The position numbers and the translations under genes were made by a program. The notes under the pieces were generated by a model. It saw only the letters and a program-made list of their open reading frames with translations, was not told where the DNA came from and searched no databases. Shown here in pieces: positions 43,991 through 64,000 of a stretch of DNA of 64,000 nt; the stretch's first letter is position 1; every line of letters begins with the position of its first letter. This DNA comes from Holothuria scabra (taxonomy: Eukaryota; Echinodermata; Holothuroidea; Aspidochirotida; Holothuriidae), in NCBI GenBank assembly GCA_037179385.1, contig CM074179.1, positions 75,071,719-75,135,718 on the forward strand. The letters are read 5' to 3'.

Positions 43991-44720
43991 ATTTAGATTG
44001 CTCAAAGTGAGATGTCGGCTGTATTATTTTCTTTAACTTTTATAGTTACCTTTCTCGGGGTATTGTTTCTGACGTCAAACAAAACTAGGACACACGTTCA
44101 AACACCCCAAGCACAAACTTTCATCGACCTCTTTTGTAGACCACCATAATATAAATCATCGAATCAGTTATACCCATAGTTCAAGTAATAGTTCCACAAA
44201 TTACCGGTTCCCACATACTGTATCCTCCCTATCTTCTGAAGCGCCATGAGTATGTCAAAGGGCAATTAACAGAAGGGGTAAACTTTTCCAATGTCGAAAC
44301 TTACATGTTTTTTTTCATCGAGAATACCCATGCACTCCTCAAAACCCTTCAAATACGGTTTTCATAATTTCAGTTTCTATTCACAGTTTCTTGTGAAAAA
44401 TTTCGAGGTAACACCCTTTAGACTTCCTCTTTTCTACGGAATCGATTATTAACCTTTTTTGATAACGAGTAAATAAAACAGATTTGACAACAGCAAAGAA
44501 TTCTTATTGCGCAAACGAACTTTGCATTTGCCAAGTCACAAATTTGGATTTGTATGGATTCAAAACCCTTCATGTGTCCTGCTATCTCTGCCATAGTTTT
44601 CATACGGTGTATTGTACAGATCAGAGTAGCGAGGTGTAGAAAAAAACATTGTGGTATGGGTTCTACTAAATTGTACTACTTGTAGCTGTTTTCATAATAT
44701 AAGCGATCGGTCGCTGAAGC

Positions 44721-63172
<18,452 letters not shown>

Positions 63173-64000
63173 ATCTAGCAGTAAATATGCCCTGAGATTG
63201 CTCAGAGGAAATTCAGAAAAAAAGGACAAGTTTAGATTTACTTCTTAAAAATAGACAAATTCTTCTTGGAGACTTGAACAGGGTTGTATAGATCATTGCT
63301 TTAACCTACAACTAAGAGGAATCTATCATATTTTACAATACCTTAACAAAGAAAAGGGTAGAAATTGAACGACCTTCTATCAAGCTGCCTTACGATCCAA
63401 TCTGAAATGCATTTTGTCTTTTTCTGAGTGTATGAACATTTCAACTTGTTTTGTCCTTCATAACCTGTTCCTTCGTTGGAATCACGAAACATTTTGACAC
63501 TTACATAAACAAAAATGACCTTCCTGCAAAGTTACACTCGGCCAGTCCGACTTCTTCTGATCGATATCCCCGTTCAGCTTATTTTCCAGGTTGCCGCTCA
63601 ATAGCACATGCTATAGGAGTTCTGCAAAGTTGTATTACTTGCAACACAGGAAAATGAAGGCAGCTTGGTAAGCTCTGAGACGCATATTATCTGACAGAAG
63701 GTACCCGTCACGTTACCTCTCAGTAATGCTGTTAACACCTTGGAATCTTTTTACAGTTGTACCTTAACTTCAGCTCCCATTTTTTCATTTCAAAATTCAT
63801 TTGGTCAAACAAATGCGACAAATCGAATGAGCTACACCTATTGTTAGACTAAACAGAGTACAAAATGCAATGTTATGCTTGAATATTCAGTGTTTATGTC
63901 ATGATCTGAGTTGCCCTCACTTTATCATGTGAATGTTACGTAGTTTACGTTGTTGATTCATCTGCAAATAACTCAAGTTGCGTCATGACAACTTCGCTAT
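63173..64000. other. Gene B 3' flank
   Basis: This is the presumed 3' untranslated region and downstream flank. I see no AATAAA and no further SRCR exon. Nothing else was recognised up to the window edge. Confidence 0.4.

Larger units (their letters stand above)
31152..44720. other. Intergenic stretch between genes A and B
   Basis: I see no convincing host gene. The open frames are below about 130 codons and lack recognisable domains. Repeat-like blocks (36.58-36.74, 40.48-40.62, 43.65-43.99 kb) and one weak coding remnant (38.9 kb) are listed separately. A C run lies at 35.69-35.71 kb. Confidence 0.45.

Noticed and set aside
44690..44712. TATA-like ATAATATAAG just before the gene B start codon
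   Set aside because: It lies about 25 bp before the ATG, which would put transcription start at or after the start codon. AT-rich chance is more likely.
26023..44720. A third SRCR gene between A and B
   Set aside because: I looked for SRCR signatures such as WGTVCDD, VVC.QLG and HNC..ED and found none on either strand in this stretch.

Overview
The window is eukaryotic nuclear DNA, most likely from a marine invertebrate deuterostome. An echinoderm is my first guess, with hemichordate or cephalochordate possible. The evidence is split genes with GT-AG introns, scavenger receptor cysteine-rich (SRCR) genes in tandem (a family strongly expanded in echinoderms and amphioxus), and a dense load of Penelope-like retroelements (PLEs), a CR1-like LINE, hAT and Harbinger-type remnants, and long (TA)n arrays. 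The species cannot be named from the sequence.

The host content is two paralogous plus-strand genes of identical plan: signal-peptide exon, four exons each carrying one SRCR domain, and a last exon with a membrane segment and short tail. Every intron is phase 1. Gene A joins 9977-10043, 14434-14751, 16185-16505, 17724-18071, 24997-25347 and 25910-26022 (505 residues). Gene B joins 44721-44784, 45325-45642, 46828-47148, 49384-49725, 57528-57863 and 63027-63172 (508 residues). The first two SRCR exons have the same lengths (318 and 321 nt) in both genes. Domains 1-2 are canonical six-cysteine SRCRs. Domains 3-4 are divergent and carry an extra cysteine pair. These look like cell-surface recognition receptors from a duplicated pair.

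The rest is intergenic or intronic and repeat-rich. 1-9976: upstream flank with a 144-bp tandem repeat (3.5-4.5 kb) and a Harbinger-type MADF remnant (8.7 kb). 10.0-14.4 kb (intron 1 of A): an array of DR1-like sites and a rearranged PLE. 18.1-25.0 kb (intron 4 of A): PLE chimeras, TA-embedded MITEs and a 2 x 1.2-kb PLE palindrome. 26-44.7 kb: intergenic, with a CR1-like LINE nested in another repeat and a hAT-like element with a perfect 8-bp target duplication. 49.7-57.5 kb (intron 4 of B): SINE/tRNA-like units, PLE ends, MITEs, and a hAT-like element that split a PLE. 57.9-63.0 kb (intron 5 of B): a foldback-like element holding another hAT-like insertion.

The most interesting non-genic signal is a small conserved RNA fold near PLE ends, found six times. 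It has an outer stem, a CTGATGA-like strand, a GGGT/ACCC-type hairpin, and a GAAACGTC/T-like strand closed by the outer stem. The stems covary between copies, and the four bases where hammerhead helix III would lie are self-complementary in two versions (ACGT and AGCT). This fits a hammerhead ribozyme acting as a dimer.
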